Of a DNA stretch of 64,000 bases, positions 62,081 through 64,000 are shown piece after piece. How positions within the stretch are numbered: the stretch's first letter is position 1; the number at the start of each line of letters is the position of its first letter. This DNA is from Acidobacteriaceae bacterium. Lineage in GTDB: Bacteria > Acidobacteriota > Terriglobia > Terriglobales > Acidobacteriaceae. Position numbers and translations under genes: made by a program. Below the pieces are notes generated by a model that made no database searches, was not told the DNA's origin, and saw only the letters and a program-made list of their open reading frames with translations. Location: the NCBI GenBank assembly GCA_003165075.1, contig PLSM01000139.1, forward strand, positions 6,650 to 70,649. The letters run 5' to 3'.

Positions 62081-62449
62081 TCAAGTCCTCGGTTCGGTCG
62101 GCCGACTCTGCTCAACCGTCTCTGCGATTGCGCGATGCTGCTCTATTTCGCGTTGTCCCACCTGCAGGCTCTTTTGGTCATCGGGACTGAGCAAAAGTCG
62201 CCCTAGGGAGTGGTCCCCAGTGATGTCGCAGAACGGAACGATCCAGGCAACAGGGAATCGATAATCCGTGCGGCTTTCCGCGGTATAGTTGTCCAAAGAT
62301 CGAACCTTGAGGGGCATGCCTATTGCGATCGAGAGTTCCTCTGCTATTGCTTCGCGACTCTTCGAGCAACCTTTGATGGCCTTGGAGAGCGCTTTCCTGA
62401 CCGTCCTATCCATGGCGGCGTAGTTGGAGGGTGAAATTGCGTCCTTCAT
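62081..62449 (-). CDS. Small early protein of the Mu-like element
   Basis: 122 aa, first gene of the leftward operon. The N-terminal half looks like a helix-turn-helix (VRKALSKAIKGCSKSREAIA, EELSIAIGMPLKVRSLDNYT), and is followed by SRTDYRFPVAWIVPFCDITG. Similar short proteins with a LDxYT and a FPxxWIxxFC element lie between repressor and transposase in transposable phages. A Ner-like early regulator role is possible. No firm family is assigned. Confidence 0.65.
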   Translation of the reverse strand: MKDAISPSNYAAMDRTVRKALSKAIKGCSKSREAIAEELSIAIGMPLKVRSLDNYTAESRTDYRFPVAWIVPFCDITGDHSLGRLLLSPDDQKSLQVGQREIEQHRAIAETVEQSRPTEPRT

Positions 62450-62475
62450 TTTCGCTTCCTTTTCGCGTATCCGGT

Positions 62476-62525
62476 GTAGACACTACCTGTAGCGGGATAA
62501 TACATCCAAAGTTTTCCGAGGTCAA
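62476..62525 (-). promoter_or_regulatory. Early promoter and operator of the transposase operon
   Basis: On the minus strand TTGACC (62525-62520), 17 bases, TATTAT (62502-62497): a near-consensus sigma-70 promoter reading toward the operon. Just downstream, at the expected start site, GTAG-aca-CTAC-ct-GTAG (62476-62492) offers overlapping inverted repeats for a repressor. The -35 box lies 5-10 bases before the GTG of the divergent repressor gene, so the two genes share this control region. Confidence 0.65.
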
Positions 62526-62530
62526 CAGAT

Positions 62531-63544
62531 GTGACTAAGACAAAGCAATCAAAGGAACTTGGCCAAAGAATTCGAGATGTACGGAAGTCTCAGAACCTTG
62601 ACGAACCGCCCACGCAAGAGGCGTTCGCGAAGAAACTGGGCGCCGCCAGATCTCAAGTGTCGGCCTGGGAAGCCGGGAGGCAGCGGCCTTCAAAAGAGAA
62701 GCTCATCGCACTCGGCAATCTAGCAACCTACCCGCATAACCTCCGGTTCTGGGAAGAGGCGGGTGTCGCTCCCGCAGCTTTTGAGGCGGCGATTAGGAGA
62801 ACCTTGCAACAGAGACGCAGCGAGCCCGCACTGGCCGAAGCGACGCCGATAGCCCGCCTGGACGCATCCGCATTGCTGCGGCGTCTAAATCCCAAGGAAG
62901 AAATCGTTGAGGCCGACCCAGTCGATACAGTTCCATTTCCATCACTTTTTGTTCCAGATCGCGCTTCGACCGTTTGCGTAGAGGTCACGAAACGGACCAA
63001 AGGTCCGTTGCTTTTCGGAGGCGATCTCGCCCTCGTCCAACTCTCGGAGCTGCCATTGATAAAGCTGCGAAATCGTCTGGTCGCAGTTCTATTTCACCAG
63101 CAGCATAACCTCCTATTGCCAAGCTCAACGGCAGCGCACTCCCACGGCGGCGGGGCGCCCGTGGATATGGCGGAGTCGGAACGCCAGCGGGACATCCTCG
63201 AACTTGGCGAAGCGAGCGAGCGTTCAACGAATGAGTATCTGAAGCAAGCTACGGGGCCCGGCGTTCTGTTTGGGATGCTTCGGCTCGGTTCAGATGGAGA
63301 CTGGGGGGGGAAAGATGAGAATCTCGGCCTCTTTCACCCTTGGCGTTATTTTTTGGATTGCGGCGATCATTGGGAGCCTCTGACGGATTGGAGCCTTGAT
63401 GAATTTGCTTCCGCGATGAACCCGCCGATCAAATCCGGACTCCGGATTATCGGGGCCGTAGTTGGCTGGATCAGCGCGAACGCCGATAGCTCTTCAGGTC
63501 TGGCGTTCGGCCTCGATGATCCGCCCGCGACGGCTGGCGGCTGA
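62531..63544 (+). CDS. XRE-family repressor of the Mu-like element
   Basis: 337 aa. The N-terminal XRE helix-turn-helix is clear (ELGQRIRDVRKSQN, TQEAFAKKLGAARSQVSAWE, AGRQRPSKEKLIALG). The middle region (VCVEVTKRTKGPLLFGGDLA, LVQLSELPLIKLRNRLVAVL) resembles the beta-rich part of S24-type repressors, but the Ser-Lys cleavage pair is not evident. The C-terminal 120 residues are unassigned. It is divergent from the transposase operon and starts with a GTG. It is longer than usual phage repressors (~200-240 aa). A terminator follows. Confidence 0.82.
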   Translation: MTKTKQSKELGQRIRDVRKSQNLDEPPTQEAFAKKLGAARSQVSAWEAGRQRPSKEKLIALGNLATYPHNLRFWEEAGVAPAAFEAAIRRTLQQRRSEPALAEATPIARLDASALLRRLNPKEEIVEADPVDTVPFPSLFVPDRASTVCVEVTKRTKGPLLFGGDLALVQLSELPLIKLRNRLVAVLFHQQHNLLLPSSTAAHSHGGGAPVDMAESERQRDILELGEASERSTNEYLKQATGPGVLFGMLRLGSDGDWGGKDENLGLFHPWRYFLDCGDHWEPLTDWSLDEFASAMNPPIKSGLRIIGAVVGWISANADSSSGLAFGLDDPPATAGG

Positions 63545-63588
63545 AAAGTTTGACCTTTGCTTTCTGGTGCGCGCCGGGGAGCAAGGAA

Positions 63589-63636
63589 CGCTTCGGGGTG
63601 CGGCCGAGTCCTCCTCGCGCCCCCGAAGCGGATTTT
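63589..63636 (+). terminator. Probable terminator of the repressor gene
   Basis: CGCTTCGGGG (63589-63598) pairs perfectly with CCCCGAAGCG (63621-63630) across a 22-base GC-rich loop, followed by GATTTTG, 45 bases after the stop. Confidence 0.65.
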
Positions 63637-63683
63637 GAAAGGCCGGCATTGAATCGAGCTGGCACAGGAGAGAGGGAACCGCT

Positions 63684-64000
63684 ATGACCGCAGTGATGAC
63701 GGAAGCGCCTAAGACTGGCGAAGCCACCTTGGAGAATCTTCGCGCCCGCGCGGGCGAGCTGGAGGCAAAAGTTGAGAACCTCAGAACCTCCCTGGCAGAT
63801 TCGCGCCGGCGTCTGGAAAGCCTGACCGCAGAGCGCGGAAGCCTCGTCTTGCCGGCACGATCGGGAAAGGATGCCAGCGCGCAAAAGCGCCTCTATGCGA
63901 TCGATGAGCAGCTAGCCGTTCTCAGGCGCGACGTTGCCGACGATGGGGAGGCACTCTCCGAGTTGAGCATTCACCTTGGCTCTGCTCAAAATGAACTGGA
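63684..64000 (+). CDS. Coiled-coil protein, N-terminal part (runs off the right edge)
   Basis: 105 residues are visible from the ATG at 63684, which follows GGAGAGAGGGA. The sequence is almost wholly helical with heptads (TLENLRARAGELEAKVENLR, TSLADSRRRLESLTAERGSL, AIDEQLAVLRRDVADDGEAL). No family is recognised. It lies behind the repressor in the same direction and is the first possible cargo or phage gene on that side of the element. Confidence 0.65.
   Translation, partial: MTAVMTEAPKTGEATLENLRARAGELEAKVENLRTSLADSRRRLESLTAERGSLVLPARSGKDASAQKRLYAIDEQLAVLRRDVADDGEALSELSIHLGSAQNEL

Larger units (their letters stand above)
56890..64000. mobile_element. Mu-like transposable element, one end near 56.9-57.2 kb, other end beyond the window
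   Basis: Gene order from the control region leftward is early gene, transposase-DNA-binding-domain paralogue, MuA-like transposase, MuB-like ATPase, one further gene, terminator, repeat cluster. An XRE repressor is transcribed the other way. This is the regulatory and transposition module of transposable phages. No structural phage genes lie between the MuB-like gene and host sequence. The exact left end is unresolved (between the host gene start at 56751 and the repeats at 56971), and the right end is not in the window. Confidence 0.75.

Overview
The window is GC-rich, tightly packed bacterial chromosome. Its gene content best fits an acidobacterium of the Terriglobia type. The signs are several secreted proteins with carboxypeptidase-regulatory-like (Cna-B/SdrD-like) domains, TonB C-terminal-domain proteins, Ala/Pro-rich exported proteins, outer-membrane barrels and a LolC/E permease, all of which point to a diderm. 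This is inference from gene content; no 16S rRNA gene is present.

Layout. 1-8.1 kb: 5' part of ileS (minus strand), a TonB-family protein, tRNA-Arg(ACG), a TlpA-like thioredoxin, a GT2 glycosyltransferase, then a pterin block (two tandem 6-pyruvoyl-tetrahydropterin-synthase-like genes and folE) followed by truB and acylphosphatase. 8.5-12.3 kb: a YXWXPG-type exported protein with 24 tandem hexapeptides, a GH18 glycosidase and an exported coiled-coil protein. 12.5-17.2 kb: a PAS/GGDEF/EAL protein divergent from acetyl-CoA synthetase. 17.2-28.3 kb: an outer-membrane barrel, two translationally coupled surface proteins, a KimA-like APC transporter, trpG and trpE in convergent orientation, and a REC-EAL protein. 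28.3-37.5 kb: glutamate dehydrogenase behind a structured leader, a cytochrome c/barrel pair, pgsA, a broken methyltransferase, a lone GvpL/F gene, DUF502 and a flippase-like membrane protein. 37.5-56.8 kb: MFS transporter, second GT2, ispG, an SDR, a CpsB-type phosphatase, purQ, a multicopper oxidase coupled to a fused FTCD enzyme, a lytic transglycosylase, a HAD phosphatase, a flavodoxin-like protein, a VapBC-type toxin-antitoxin pair, LolC/E and a large beta-propeller protein.

56.9-64 kb is a transposable element of the Mu type, and it runs off the right edge. It has an XRE repressor reading right. Reading left from a shared control region are a small early protein, a stand-alone protein homologous to the DNA-binding part of the transposase, the DDE transposase (MuA-like), its AAA+ partner (MuB-like) and a protein with a possible glucosaminidase-like segment. 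A terminator and a cluster of five 11-bp repeats follow, and these probably mark one end of the element. No head, tail or other phage structural genes are seen in the visible part.

The two most unusual observations are these. First, the transposase operon encodes an extra, catalytically empty paralogue of the transposase DNA-binding region. Second, a family of small palindromic repeats shares the loop AGGTCTTC. One copy lies in frame inside a coding sequence (24924-24951). Another (37591-37662) is interrupted by a second copy of the same family, flanked by a 4-bp GACA duplication, with compensating changes in the stem. That pattern is what recent mobility of a REP-like element would leave.
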